From assembly GCF_015832195.1 (NCBI RefSeq), contig NC_052018.1, forward strand, positions 56,791,666-56,855,665: a DNA stretch of 64,000 bases, given 5' to 3'. How positions within the stretch are numbered: the stretch's first letter is position 1; each line of letters starts with the position of its first letter. The position numbers and the translations under genes were made by a program. This document shows positions 1-15,500 of the stretch, one piece after another. This DNA comes from Motacilla alba alba. Lineage: Eukaryota > Chordata > Aves > Passeriformes > Motacillidae. The notes under the pieces are model-generated. The model had not been told where the DNA came from, made no database searches, and was given only the letters and a program-made list of their open reading frames with translations.

Positions 1-380
1 AATATCCTTCCCAGAGTCTTAAAAAGGCAAAACTAACACACAAATATTACCACTTCTGAGTTCTCTTCATGCCCAGATTGTATTTTAAAAGGGATTTCAA
101 CCTTTAGAAAACTAACATTGTATCTATCCTTCATGCCACTTTAGGCTCCCAAGTAAACGAGGATATTTTAGATATTCTATTCTAAAAGACACTCAGTATC
201 ACCCAAAAGGTCTGTAACACAGCACTGTTTTGAAATAATTTCCTAACCCTAACATTTCTATCCTTGATTATTAGGACATAGTTTTTCTCCCCAGCTACAC
301 AACTAATACCTTTGCAGTATTTTATTTCCCCATGAGTATTTTAAAACATAAAGGAAATACACATTTGTCACCAAAAATAC

Positions 381-503
381 CAACATTCTGAGATCCATAA
401 TTCTCAGGGTACTGTCTTTGGCATGGATTAATAAGCGCCTTCCATTCGGATGCATTTCCAAGTGATTTACTGGTGTTCCTTTAATATCATTTTCTTTTAT
501 TTC
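381..503 (-). CDS. AHI1: AHI1 coding exon 14 (WD40 repeat 5), last in window
   Basis: A 123-nt, phase 0-0 exon of 41 residues. It contains [20 protein letters not shown] and [12 protein letters not shown]. The next exon (human VARKFVGA) is not found in 1-380, which reads as intron, so the gene continues off the left edge. Confidence 0.95.
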
Positions 504-3500
504 CTACAGAAGGATAGAAAATAAAGAAAATTATATAACTTTGTGGTTCAAAACTCATGTTTTTACACATTATTGCTCATTTTTCTCTTGAAGTACTATT
601 TTTCTGCTCAATTCATTTTATTCGGTTAAGGAAAAAGTTTGTTCCTATATTAAGACATTACATCCCAGACATCAACTTTTTACAACCAAGAGGCAGATTC
701 TGTTGTGATTGAATTTTCAAATTTCTAATTTCTGAATTTCTAAAAACACTGAGCTCATGACAGAAATGCTGACTGAACATCAGGGCTCTAAGGTATGAAA
801 AAATGTGTTTTTTAAAGCCTGTGGTCTATTTTATTTTTGTCTCCAGAGAACAAAGTATTTACCTGTTAAAACAGTGCTATCAAACCTCAAGTATTTTCAT
901 GTTTTACATATATTAAAAATAAAAAAAACCAACAGAATCACAGAATCCTAGAATATCCTTAGTTGTAAGGGCCCCACTATGAACATCAAAGACGAACTCC
1001 TGGTCCTACACAGGACAGCCCCAAGAATCACACCATGTACCTTGAGAGTCCAAATACTTTTTGAATTTTCTCAGGCTTGGTGGTGTGATCACTTGCCTGG
1101 GGAGCCTGTTCCAGCGCCCAACCCAATTAAGTTGCAAAACAATTTTAAAAAATTAAGTCAGTGAATTATTGCACAGTGTATTAGCTCTTCTATACTAATT
1201 TTTAAAGAAAATACACCTCTGCAGTTAAACAAAAGCTAATGTATTAAAAAAATTCAATTAAAATCAGATTACTAGATTTGCAACAGTTCACATAAAAATT
1301 ACAATGCTAGTTAAGAAACCTGTTTACCTTATTGACCGTCCAGTGTTGAAAAAGGTGTGGAGAACTTCCTTTGACAGGCGTATCCCAAACGATTATTAGT
1401 CCTGAACTATCTCCTGAGAACATGTGGTGTCCTGAGAAATAACATCTTATGAGTAAAATATCACCCAAAAACCAATAATACAGAAAATAAACAAGCTTTT
1501 GTTCTCTCATTTTTGTGAATAGGCAAATACCAATTCTTCTATCTCTTTTGCTACAATATACTCATTGCAAATCCATTTTGCTCATACTGCATGACATAAC
1601 CTGATACCATAAATCTGGATGTAGCATATACTAAAATAACTGAGGTGTAGAACATATTTTTAGTTTTTTTTCATTTTTATTCATATTCTAAAAGCAGCAA
1701 AAAGTGAGCATTTACAGCTCAACAAGCTTCACGATAACTCAATGCTTACTTATACATTCATTAAGAGAACCTTGAAGTTGAACAAATAGTGTTTCCCAAC
1801 ACTTGTTCTTTAAGCACAAATATTTATTCTTTATAAAAATACAGCCTTCCTCTTTGTAGTACCTACTCCAGTGACTAAAATGAACCACCTAACTATTAAT
1901 GACATCACTAATACTAGAAAAAGTCAAGCCTTAACTTTCACCCATCTTCAACTCTTCCTCCACTAGTTCAGTACAACATTCACTTTCAGCTGTCAACCTA
2001 CCAGTTAACATGACTCACAATGGTCAAACCTCTGTTATTTTCTCTCCATTATTCCCATTCTCCGTCAACACTGAAAAGTTCATCACCTTCCCACTTCTTC
2101 AGTCTAGTGCTAAAATTCTCACAATCTTATTACTACCACCTCGTTTCCTTTATCAATTGATTTGAGTTGAAAAGGACCTTAAATATCATCTAGTTCTGAC
2201 CTCCCTGAAATAGGGAGGGACACCCTCTACTAGAACAAAGCCCAGACCAACATGGTCTTGAACACCTTCAGGGATAGGACATCCACAATTTCTCTGGGCA
2301 ACCTGTCCCAGTATCTCAGCATTCTCCCAGTAAATAATTTCTTCCTAAGAAGAATACACTACCTCCATGAAGTAAAAAAACTAGTAACACTCAAGATGGC
2401 CTTCGATTGGAAAGACAACTATTTGTAAAAGCAATATTAACTACATACCTTCTGCATCAAAACAAAGTGTGTTGATGAAACTTTTATGGCCATCAAGCTC
2501 CTGCAGCAGTTGCCCATGGATTTCTTTCACATTTGCATTCCAGATTCTAATCACTGAGTCGTAACATCCTGTCACAACCAACGAGTCAGCAACTGGGTGG
2601 TACTTGGCAGTGTAGACAAATGAAGGATGAGGGAAAACTCTCACTGCAGATGCTGCCTTCATTTCTATTTTCCACATTCTAAAAGGAAACAAAGTTAGAA
2701 TTTCTACTGTATAAAGTAGTCACACACACAGGTATAACCGATGCCCATATTTTGGGGTATTGGTTCTAGAGGCAAATGCTTGCGAACACTTAACAATACC
2801 TGTTTATCCTGCCAATTTGTTCCACCTCTTTTTAATCCTTTATTATGGTACTTTCTAACAAGAATTAAGAAAAATTTACTACTTTACACAGTATTTGGTC
2901 TTCAAAGCAAATTAATTACTACTTATTCACTTAATGGATATATTTCTCATTTTAAAATACTCATAAAGAATTCCAAGAAATGAATTGGTTTCTTTCTTTC
3001 AGGAGTTATAAATAAATTAAGCTCTTCTGGTGTATCATTCATTTAAAACAATATTAGAACAAGAACAGTCATAAAGGAACATTTAGGGCCAATAAATATA
3101 AATAAAATCCCAGAAAATTTTAGAATAACGATTACCAGCCACACAGGGATCATGATCTCAAGGATGTTTACATCACCTAAATTCACTTCTTACTATTCAT
3201 ATATTTCCTATCCTTTGTCAACCATAGCTGTAAGATCACATTTTTCTTAGTGTTTTCTATTTGATGGTATGCATTATATTAGTGAGCCTTCCCCAAAGAT
3301 GAGTCCACAAAGAATAAAACAGTACCTGGATCACTAAATACAGGTGAGCAGCACATTACACATAGTATTCAGTTACAAAATATTATTGAATTGTTTTCCT
3401 GGCACCCACTTCTGGTGAGGCAACCACATCTGGTGGCTGTTGAAGAATTCTAAGCTTACTCAGAGGTGACTTAATTACAAAATTGCAACCCTTTAGAGTA

Positions 3501-6500
3501 CAGCAATTAATCCACAATTTGATGCAGAAAGGCCACAAGGAGTTTACCTATCTTTTAGAATGGTTTTAATCTAACAAAATAAAAATTAATTTATTGCCCA
3601 CAAATAATGTGGGACTAAACCTTGGGAAGGCTTCAGGATAACACAGAACACTATATAAAGAAGAATTCACAGAAGTTCATGAGTTTACCTTCATTTTACC
3701 TTAGAACTCAGTATGAGATAATCCAAATAATCAACTGATAATGACTTTAAAGCAGTGGGGAGCTGAGACTTTTTAAAGAGCTGAAGGCAACTCACAACAA
3801 ATACAGGAACTAATAACTCATACAGTGACTGTACATACTACACAGAAAAGGAGGCAGACCACTACAGCTGCAACTTTCTGCTACAAATTCAAGAACTGAG
3901 GAACAGCTCAGCCTTCTTATAGCCAACATAAATGACTGAAACTGATATTTACCTCAAGATGAAAATTCTTACTTAATCCACTCCCAAATAAAAAAAAAAG
4001 TGCTGAACTCTCAACACACTCATTTATGCCCACATACAAGCAGCAAAAAAACAGTTCCTAAAACAGTTCCACACATACAACATATCATTTAACAATTCTT
4101 CTGGCATTTCATTTATGCAACTACCTGTACCATTACTGAGCTGCATAACAGAAATAACAGATAGGGATCTGAAGGGCTAAAAAACCCCAAAAAGCTCTAT
4201 GAAAACAAATGAAGTTGCCCATAATAAAATTGTATGGTGTCCCAGTGACATTTCCATGTGTATCTACAGCTTTGAGTGTTTTGGTTTCTAAATCTGAGCA
4301 GATCAATATTTTAACATTAATATTGTAGGAAAGTACACTGTAATTGTAGAGGATTCGATTGAAGAAACAACAGTATCAAAATTAATTTACAGCAATTTAA
4401 GCTGAATTACTTTACTAAGTGTAAAAAAACAAAAGAACACCACCAACATGCATATATGCAGTGTGGTAAATTTACACACGTAACTTGAATCTTAAACTTT
4501 CAATTTCCTGCCTAGTGTTCAAATTTGCAAACTTAATACTGCATTCATAGTATGGCAATTTCTCCAGTCTCAGTGTCTTCTTGAAATAAAAGCTCTTTTA
4601 GTTTTTTACTGCACTGTAGATTTAGACACCAGGGTTTTTGGAAAAGATTTGGTTTCAAATACAAATACACTAGAAATAGTAAATACAGTGTAAGTGATTA
4701 ACCCAATCACAATTTTTATATTATTTTAGTCACACAGTAACCAAATCTTTAATTAAAACATTATAGCACAGTTTGTAGTAAAACACTGAATTGGACCACT
4801 TTCTTTTCAACTTCTGATGGTATCTGCCAGAACATCTCTTCATACTGACCTGACAGTGCCATCAGAGGAAGCAGTAAGAAGGTACTGATTGTCTTTTGAC
4901 CAACAAAGATCATATACTATGTTAAGATGACCATAAAATTCTCTCAGGAGCTGTCCAGAAGGAATTTCATATACTAGGGAAGTAGAAACAGAAAAATAAA
5001 AGTTTTGTAAGAACTTGCAGACAAACAGATGTACCTACTAGAGCCAAATTTTAATCCAATCGTAGGCTGATTTTCTGCTAGCATAAATCAACTCACTTTC
5101 TTTATCTTCTCATTTTGAGGCAACAGGATGAAATAATTGCTAGATATGAACAGACAGCAAGCATCTACTTCCACCTAGTGGTTCACGGGTGTCACAAATG
5201 TCTTACCCCTTAAGAAACACCTTATTTGCATTAAATTATTAGAACCAGATTAGGATTATGTTGTTTTTCTCTAAATTTTGACAATGAATTGACCAATCTT
5301 AAAATATTTTAACACTGAGATAATTTTATGGGGCTGTGTAATAAAGGAATCTAGATTTACTGTTCTTTGCATTTAAACACTTATTTGTGTACACTTAAAA
5401 TACTGCTCTCTCTAAACCTCAAAACTTTCATGCAAGGTTTAAGAACTATGCAGTTGAAGCTACCGTGATGAAGCAGTCAAAAATTTGAGTTACAAGGAAT
5501 AGTTGTACTTCAACTGAACTGGACCATGGAATACAGCAGCTTCCAGTAGTCTGTCTGGAGATGGTAACATTCCAGTATCTAACTTTCAAAGACAGGTTAG
5601 GAGAAAAACTTACATGAAAAGTGTGTGAGGTGGAGGCTTAAATGTTATTTCCCTTAAAACATTATAATCAGACACACTGTTGCTTCTGCAAACGGATTTA
5701 GTATTTCCATTAGGCCTCTGGGCAGAAATGGCGTAATTTCACACCACTGAGCTGTGTATATGTAACCATGTAGGAAAAGCCAGTTCCACCCATATCAACA
5801 CAGAAGGAGCATTTTCCTCAATGCTCTTTAATGCACAGAACAATCGTCTAATCACAACTACAAACCAGAAACACTAAAAAAGCACAACTTAAAAATTAAC
5901 TTCCTTTAATCTTTAATTTCCAAATACATGGATTATAAGCAAAAAGCCAAAATGTATTTAAACTTACAAGCAATGGGATAGCCATTCCTTCCAGCACATG
6001 CTGCTGCCAGCGTTCTCCCGTCATGAGAGAAGCGGATACAGAAGCAGCCCATATCTCCACCTCGTAGGGAAAGCAGGTGCTTGTTGGGTATGCGGCAAGC
6101 CTGGCTTTTCAGGGAACAGTTGGGAGGAACATTAACTATTCAATGCAGGGAACACACTCTTAGCTCCTGACATGCAGAAGCTCTAAAAGGCTAGTAACAT
6201 CTTAATGGTATTCCAATGTAAAATTCAATGTATTGTAAACAGAGACAGTTTTGCAGCACAACCTAGGCCCCATGAATGTGTATCTCTTTCTGCCCCATTA
6301 CTGCAAACAACTAGCATGTTTAAAAAACCTAAAAAAATAAAACTGAAATAAATTCTTCAATCTTAAGAAATGCTTAACAATGTCTACCATCAGTGATGTA
6401 AGCTGTGGAGTTAGACTGTAAGTTAAGGTTAAGGAGCCTAAGCACACCTTTTAGTAACCTAATGACTGCAGTGTGAACTCAGAAACCCAACCACAGGCAC

Positions 6501-9500
6501 TCAAACCTTTGGTCTTCTACCAAATAATTTTAACAATCCTCATCTGTATTTAAATATCTGACTTTAAAAGACAGAACCAGAGATGAAACACCTCAAAAAA
6601 CTGAATTGGTATTTTAGATCCCTTTCCTTTCTCCCAAAACATTACCTCTTTTTGACCCAATGGCTTTTTCTCCAAAACTAAATTTAAAATTTAAGGTGAA
6701 GGGCAATACCCACAGTAACTACATTGTTCTTCAATGTAACCTCTTTCTTTTTTCATAGTTTAAAAAATGTCTCCAACAAACAAAAAGAAAAGTCAAGAAA
6801 ACATATTTCTAATCAAGCTGAAGTCTGAGAACTGGCTTCCTGTCTTACTCTTTTAAAGTCTTAGCGAATTCTGCAGATAGAAATACCTGACAGTTCTGGT
6901 AAAAAAATGGTTAAATCAACCATATTTGCTAAGGTTAAGCCTCCTCTACTATCTATGAGAGTTTTTTATGTTTTGTTTAATATCTTTGTTAATTATTTAA
7001 ATTAATTACTTGCTTCATAATACTTATTAAAACATTTAAATTATTTTCATTTAAAATTCAGAAAAATGCTTCACCTGTCCAGGCAATCTTGACCATTTGA
7101 ATGCCTCTTTTTTCTCCTCTAAAGAAGGTTCACATCCTTCTCTCTGGAGCTCAGACAGTGCTGTATTACTTTGCTCCTGTTGAACAGCTGCCATACAGTG
7201 AAAAGAAGGACTAACCTTAAGGCAAACAAAATTAAGTATCAGGGAAAAAATATTTTTAAAGTGAACAATGCGATTTCTAAAAAGGTTAAAAGGTACTTTT
7301 AATTTAAATGTCTTGCAGTTTTATATCTGGAACACAGAGATTGGAAAAGATTAATACATGAAAACTGCATTGCAAAATGTCATTTAAAGAAACTAGGAGT
7401 CAGAAAGTAATCAAAGCTTCCAAAGCTGTGTCAATCCAATGGTATCACAATTTTTTCAAATACTCAATTATCTCCAATTTTTAGTAACTATCAAGGTCAG
7501 TGAAAATTAGAATTACTCCACTACTGTATTGTATTGTACTACTGAGAAGGTGCACATTTCACCAGGCTTCCACAGACCACCCTTCACAGTACAAAAGTGA
7601 GCAGAAGAAGGTATTATTACAGCTCTAAATACAAATGGGAAACTATATAACAGAACAATATTGTACTTGCATCAGAGAAAACGCCATATTTACCTTGAAT
7701 GCCCATCTCAGCACATACCAGTGTAAGCCTATTTTTAAAGTAGCTTTCATTTGAGAAAAAAAATACAGCTCATTACAGCTAGAGGGTGCAGGGAAGCAAA
7801 GATAAGTAACTTGCATCTTTTCTCAAAGAATTTTTACACCTGCGTGAGTTCAGTGACTTAAGAATGGCATTTCTGCTAAGAAGAAACACTAATCTTCAAG
7901 AAAGTACTCTGAAAGTTTTCAGACTGCCACTGGCAAAATATTCAAAGTTGTAGGTAGAAAAGTATGCCTATTTTTCAAAGATACTATGAAGGGCTGAGTT
8001 TGAAACACCTATCTTGAGATGTAACATTCTTATTACATATTTTATATACTGCATGCAAGCACAGCTTTTATGTACATACAAACATAGACTCACATGCTCT
8101 ACCTAGGTATTATCTCCTACAGAAAAGTCTGCATATTTGCAAATATATTTATATATTATTTATTTAACTTACATGATCTGGCAGTTTCAGGCCTTTTACA
8201 GTTATGTATAAAGTTGATGGGTAACGATTTCTAGGACATTTTGCCCACCAGTCATAAACCTCAACAACATTTGAATGTGACTTGGTCCTTGAAGGTGGGT
8301 AATACAATTGCAGACGAAGTTTTCCACCAATGTTTAGAACTCCATTTGCACCTACAAGCTGGAAGGGTGATTAAAAAGAGGTAAGAGGAAGAAAGATGAA
8401 CACAAATGTAATTAATAATTTCTAATATCTAACCTAACAGTATAAACTCCTGAAATCACTTCCCATTGCAGAAATATACTAACTCTAAAAGTGATAATGA
8501 ACTAAGCATGTATTTAATCCCCCCAGGATCAAATAATGAATATTAAATCTTAGATGGCAGCCTAGTTTCAAAAGATGCTTCACAGCAGTAATATCTTGAA
8601 AGTGGGAAGACCTCTGCAGTACTTATTTTCTTTTTTTTTTTAAACTACTACTTGCTAAAATCAACCAAATCTCAAAGGACTGCCAATCCACAAACAGCTT
8701 CTTTGAAATCTGTCCTCTTTAAATGCTGCAGCGAAGGGCATTGGGTAAGGCTTTGGTTCAGAGCAGAAGATACAGCAGTGCAGTAACCTCTCCAACTTCA
8801 GAGGAGACAGAGTCATCTCTACTGAACTGAAGAATAACAGAGGTACCTACTGCCATTGACACTGGTCAGTCTTGAATTGAGACATTTCTACTCTGACTGA
8901 TACAGATAAAAGAATAATGCAGGCAGATGCAGTAAGAACAAAGAACAGGCAACAATTTTATTCATAATTATGAGCTGAAAATTTGTTGTTCCCTCTGTTC
9001 AGGAGTGGGCTGTACTGAATGCCTGGATGCACAGCTCCTACCAGCTCTGCTAGCAGACTCCTGATTCCAGTAGTTTGTCTTGGGCAGAGCTCAGAGGAAT
9101 CTCTGTGTTGAATTGCTATGGAGGCCCCCATCCCTTCACCTATACTTGCAGTCCATTATCTTCTCCTGTATTTCTCACATTTCCTCTATGTTGTGGACTC
9201 CTAAATGATTATCAATGACTATCACACACAGGGGTAGGTGTAAATAAACCATCCTCAGGGAAATTGAAGTTTGCTAGCTCTCAAAGAACTAATTGATACA
9301 TTCAAGCTTCTCTTAAAAGAGTAGAAAGGTACACATGTACTGGCTAAATTACCCATATCTCACATTTGGCACATTTGCATCTCAATTGCCACAGCATTTC
9401 AAACTCTGCAACTGAAAATTAAAAGCATTCTATAACTAAGTTAGGGAGTCTTTTCAAACACTGGACAACTGAAAACGCCACTAGAATACAGAACAGCTGA

Positions 9501-12500
9501 GGTACAGAAATTAGCGGATTTGTAATTTTCTTCACATTCACATAAACGCAAAGAAAACCCTAAAAGAAAACAACCTTCTATAGTCTATGAACAAACAAAA
9601 AAATCTTACACATTCTACACTTCTTTGAAAAAGACACATACTTTAATGTCAAGCCTGTTACTGTTTTTCATTAGTGGAAGAGGAAAAGGGGAGAACAGCC
9701 AAGCAAACAAGGATTTTTTTCTTCCATCTCTGTTGCTGAAAATATTTTAAAACACTTTCCTCCTTAGTACAGTTAGAGATTTTCAGATTTTAAAAATTAT
9801 AATTTTTTTTCTTCATTTAAATATTTACAGTACCTTTAGAAATGCCCAACAAATTTTTCGGTAACGACCTTCCTGAATTTTTACATCAGAGCTGGCTCTC
9901 ACTTCATGCATACTTGGAGAATCAAGGACCTAGAAGTATCAGCAGGAATATCAATGTATCTCTAATGAATATACTTCATGGTAAATAATAATAAACTGCT
10001 GAAAATATGCTTGGCCAATTCATTAAATTAAACAGACTTAAATTTTAAGAAATTACAAAACCAGTGTTTCTTCCACACAAGTATGAAATTAGAAATAACA
10101 GGTCCTTATGCATTTACCTGATGACTATTTACAACCTCCATTAAAAAAGAAGTCTAGTCTTAAAAAAAATTATTCTTGCTCCCCTTACATCTCAATAAAA
10201 TAAAAAACCAATAATGTGTAATTTTCTTCATAATTCAGAAATCACTTAGATCACAAATCTGACAGCTAAAACCAGCTGCATATTAATCTAGATGGGAAGT
10301 GGCAGTCAAAAAGTTAAGTTTTTCTTTCTTAGCTTTATCAGTTTTGTCATTGAATCAGTCATAGAACAATTTGGGTTGGAAGGAGCCTTCAAAGATCAGA
10401 GTTCTGAGCCATGGGCTTGGGCATCTTTCATTAGATGAGGCTGCTCAAAGCCAATTTCAACCTGGCCTTGAACACTTACAGGAATGCCTATAAGTCTTCA
10501 TTTTTCTGTCAGGGACCTGAATTTTCCCATATTTCATTACTCCTGGAAGTTTACGTGGTATACAAAAAACCCTTAGAATAATACCTTTTTCAAACTTGTA
10601 TTTCATAAACCACACTGAAGTCAAACAGACTTTTTCAGTGGAATCATACTTTTGGTTCCAACATTATTTCCATGAAGAACCTTTACGTACAAATGCAATT
10701 AGTTTTGTGTTAAGCAATTAAGGATTCTTAATTCTATAAATATGTTCATTTGCAAGCATTACAAAACATTAAGAAACATATGGCAATAAATTTTAGTCAA
10801 TCTATTTGAAATAGGAAAAAAAAACAAGGAACAAAAAATATTTATTGTATTAGGTTCCCATTTTTATGTTAATTCTACAGAATCTCTCTGTACAAATATT
10901 GAAATGCCTAAGCTAAAATTATGTTGAATATATGACCTAAAATTTCTCCTTTAAAACATAACTGTATTGGAGGACAAATAAATAATTACTTTATGAAAAC
11001 TGGGACAGGAGAGGTGGATGTGTAAAATGTTAATGGAAACAATGCAATGGTTTGCTCATTGGTACAATGAGGTGCTGCTACATGCAGACAAATTCTACCT
11101 TTGAGTTTCTTGTACTTAAACCTCTTTTCATATTTCAAGAATGTGAAAAGAGTGATATCCACCATATCTTACCAGCCTTCTCCAGAAGTTTGAGAGCTGA
11201 TTTTGTAAGAAAGCTTTGTTCTCCTTGTTACTATTAAAACAGGCTCCTTTCCTATAAAAAACCCCACTTTTGGTATCTCCACTTGTACCGTAAAGCTATG
11301 CTATTAACCCAATTTAACTGAAATAAGCCAGTCGATTCAGTCAAATAGATACTGCTGAAGAAACAAACCAAAAAGCAGAATGTGCATAAATCAGATGCAA
11401 AATATTTCATCTTACCTCAAAAAACAGGATAACCTGAGGGTTTTCCTCAGTGTTTTGAATAAAATAAGTAAAACGCTCATTAAATATTATTTGCTCTTCC
11501 CACTCTGGAATTGTTGATTTAGACTTTCTAAAGTCACATGGTTGTGTCATTATAGGAAGAATGTGCTCTTCTTCTCCTTTTTCATAGGATGAATCTTCCT
11601 TCTTGCTGTTTGAAGATTTCCAAAGAATTACAATTGTTAGAGCATTTTAAAAAACAACTTTGAACAAAACAATATTTTCAATTACTGAAAGCTAAGAAAC
11701 ATAAGATAATATTTGTCTGGTTCTAGAAAAAATTTTCTAAACCCACAGAAAATTTAAGAAAATTTGCAAGGCGTATAGAAAAACTACAGGCTGAAGTAGA
11801 AAATCCTAACAATTACGTTACTGTTAGCAAATTAATGCATGATCATCATGGTGGAGTCTACTGCTTAAGCCCCATTACAACTTGGTTTCAGGAAAATTAT
11901 GAATAATGACAGTGGAAACAAGCAATTGAAGTAATTAAAAATAAAAAGAACTAGACTTCATTTAAAGATTTCAAAAGTTCTTAATATAAAAGGCAGATGC
12001 TATTTATACTACAAGAATTTTGCTTACATGTTCTTGGTTTTTACATATTTCTGACACTTAAGAAATTTTGCCTCTGGGAAGAATACAGAATGAGCTATGT
12101 TGGAAATATCACAGATTCACAGAACGTGCTGAGTTGGACGGGACCCACAAGGATCATCAAGTCCAACTCCTTGCCCTGCACAGCACCATCCCCAAGAGTC
12201 ACACCATGTGCCTGAGAGCACTGTCCAAACCTTCTTGAACTCTGTCAGGCTTGGTGCTGTGACCACTGCCCCGGGGAGCCTCAAGAGCAATACGGCAGTA
12301 CAGAGCATTTTGAAGTGCCAAAAGGAAATGAAAAATTTCACCCTCATTTATGGTATGTATACATTATCATAGATGTAGAAATTAATGAACAACTACACAA
12401 GCTTAAAATACCCCCTTGTTTTCATTTTCATTTTTAATTTTTTAGGGAAGAGTCTATCTATTTACTGTAATCAGCGATAATAGAAACAGTTTATTAAATG

Positions 12501-15500
12501 TCACCTATAATCCTTCTTCACATATGAGCCACTTCTCTGATCAACAATATGGATTTTGACCACAGGATGAGATACCAAGTGATCAATTTTAAGTTGATCC
12601 GATCGATGGATATAAACTCCCAAAACAAGATCATCGCCAAAACCTAATTTAGACTGAGTTGAAATTTCTGAATTCTTCATTTCCTCATCATTTTCTGCAG
12701 CAACTTCCGTGGTTTCTTCTAGAAAGTGGAGCAAAGTAAACAAACTGTCACTGGTGGAACATAGTAACTTCTGTCTCAACTCAAAACTACTTACAGTAAA
12801 TGAATTTTCAAGATTTTAGAAAAATAAACATCCTCACAAATGAGCCTCAGAATTGGAAGAACAGAGGTACAATTGAATAACTTAAGAAATATAAGTAACT
12901 CAAACAGCTCAATCACTTCAGTGCTACTACTATGGAAAAGTATTTCTCTAGCAGCACAAAAGAAAGCACAGCTAAGTAGGTACAGAATTATAACATTTTG
13001 TTGGCAGACCTTTTCTGCTTTTCTTCTTAACCTTCTTGGCTTTAGGTTTCTGCTTATCCATGCTTCCCTCCAGTTTCTGTCCTTCTGATGTAAATAATCT
13101 TTCAGGTGACTGACTTTCATTGCCACCTGCTTCTGGGTGATGATGCTGCAGCTCAGAAAGGGACATTGCACTGCAAAGTAATGGATCACTGTCAGCAGCT
13201 GCAGTCCACTGCATGTATTGATACATGTTACTGTTATTGATTCAATTACTCATTGCCATTATTAATTAATTTGAAATTCTCCAATTCATCATCTGTGTAT
13301 GTTGAAAACCTAACAGCCCCCAGCCCCATTACTGTCTTGTCTTTTTCAGCGCTCTCCCCTCTTCCTTTCCCCCTAATTTCCAGACAATTGCAGAACCATT
13401 TATGCGAAGAGTTAAACAAATACCTTTTTTCTCGATCACAGCCATCATTTATCACTAAAAAAAATCATGCACAAAACTATCTTATGTTAGTTAAGAGTGA
13501 ATTCCACAGCAAACAAACATCAAATAGCAATGAAGAGTATTTTAAAAAGAAGTTAAAATTAATTCATGAGCTAAATATTAATCATGACAGCCTTTTGAGA
13601 AAGGATTTAGTACTATTTTTTCATAACAGAATCATCCAGTTAATCACTTAGAAAATATGAACAATTTATCAGAAAGCTGCTGCCTATGAAACATCTTGTG
13701 TAAGATTCACAGACACACTGTGTACAGTTTGTCATGTTACCTTGTTTCAGCTTCACTTAAAACTGCTCGTTCTTTCTTCTTTTTCTTCTTTTTCCCAACT
13801 TCATTATTCAATGCAACTTCATGCCTTTGAACAGTGGAGGTAGATTCAGACATCTGTTCTTTAAGTTTCTTTCTCATTTTTGTTTTAATTGCATTTGCCT
13901 CTTCCTCAGCCACATGCAGCTGATAGGCTTGAATTAGCTGCTCTTCCTCTTCTAGTTCAGTTACATTTCTCACTTCAGTCAAGGAATTTTTGATCCTTCT
14001 ATCACCTTCTTGATCAGGTACATCTGTTTGTGATTTACTTTTTGTTTTCTTCTTTGGAAAATCATTAGTCTTTTCTTCAAAACTCCCCAATTTAGCTTCA
14101 TATAAATCCTCCTCCTCATTAAATTTTTCTTGTAACAGTGATTTCTTTTTCTTTCTGTTCGACTTTGGCTGCTTGTTCTCTTCTCCACTAACAACATCAT
14201 TGTTTATTTTCTTTGTGATTGACGCTTTCTCTCTTAATTTATTTTTTGTAAATCTTGGGCTCTCTTCTTCAGGATTATATGTGTTGTTTATAATTGCTTC
14301 ATCATTCACACTTTCCTTAGACAGATCAATATTATTTCTAAAAGTATCAAGCTATAAATGAAAAGAACATAAAACATATTTTTACTAAAAATCATGTTCC
14401 AAGAATAAACACTGCACTTCATGTTATTCCTTCAGCAACATTACTCAAAGTAAAATTAAATCAAAGATCTAGTTATTTCGTTGTTTCAATTTGACAAGCA
14501 ACAGATTGAAAGTCAACAGAAAATTCATACTGAAAAAAAAAATTTGGTATTTGGGCACCTCATCCTCAATGTTACACTACGTTTTTATATGACTTTTACA
14601 CATATCCAGTAAAAAAAAGAAATCAGCAAGTCTACTCCATAAACAGATGCCAGTGTTTTACACTGTGGAGGGTGAGAAGACTTCATGCACCACAAAAACA
14701 AATACTTTCATCCACTGAAAAGCCAAGTTAGAGACAGATTTCAGGCTCAGTTGTTTGCAGTCTCTGATACTGAAAGCCACTTGTCAGAACTAAATTTCAG
14801 CTAATGCATTTGTATAAGCACTTCTTGCTGGTTTAATAAAAAACACATTGTAAACTTTCCTCTCTTCTTCAATTTCTATTTCTGGTTACTAAAGGTTATG
14901 GTGCCACTTCCCAGCCTCCCTGGATATGTTCAAGGTCAGTTTGGAAGGGGCTCTGAGCATCCTGATCTAGTTCAAGATGTTCCCGATCATGGCAGGGCAC
15001 TTGGGTTAGATCACCTTTAAAGTTCCTTTCAATCCAAACTATGATACTATGATAATCCCAAAGAACACAGCAAGTAACTGAGGTCTAATTCGGTCAGGTC
15101 AACACAGAGATCTCTGTTCTTTGATGTAACTATAAAGTCAATGAGGTTCATTTACGCTGCTGTCTTACAGAAAACTCTCTTAGAGCTTCAACACGAAACA
15201 TTAGAAAGGGCTTTAAAACACAACAAAAGCAAATTTAAAAGTTTGGAGAAAATACACATATCTGCCTACAAAGTTTTATCTGCCAAGACCTTCTTCCTCA
15301 ATAAAAACAGACATTGTTCCCTTCTAGTCAGGATACAACTCCCAGTCACAGAATCATGTTTGTCTCAAACATTTGTAAAAAGGGATAATATGTATAGTAA
15401 GTATGAAAAAATTGTCCTTTCATCTTCATCTTATATGCACTTAAAGAAACCACTAACATCATATTTATTTGTAAGTCAATTATTCAAGAGGATGGGGAAA

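Noticed and set aside
12791..13189. 132-codon minus-strand frame
   Set aside because: It overlaps the real AHI1 exon 13010-13170 in another frame and runs into intron; the true frame gives AMSLSELQ and the basic tail.
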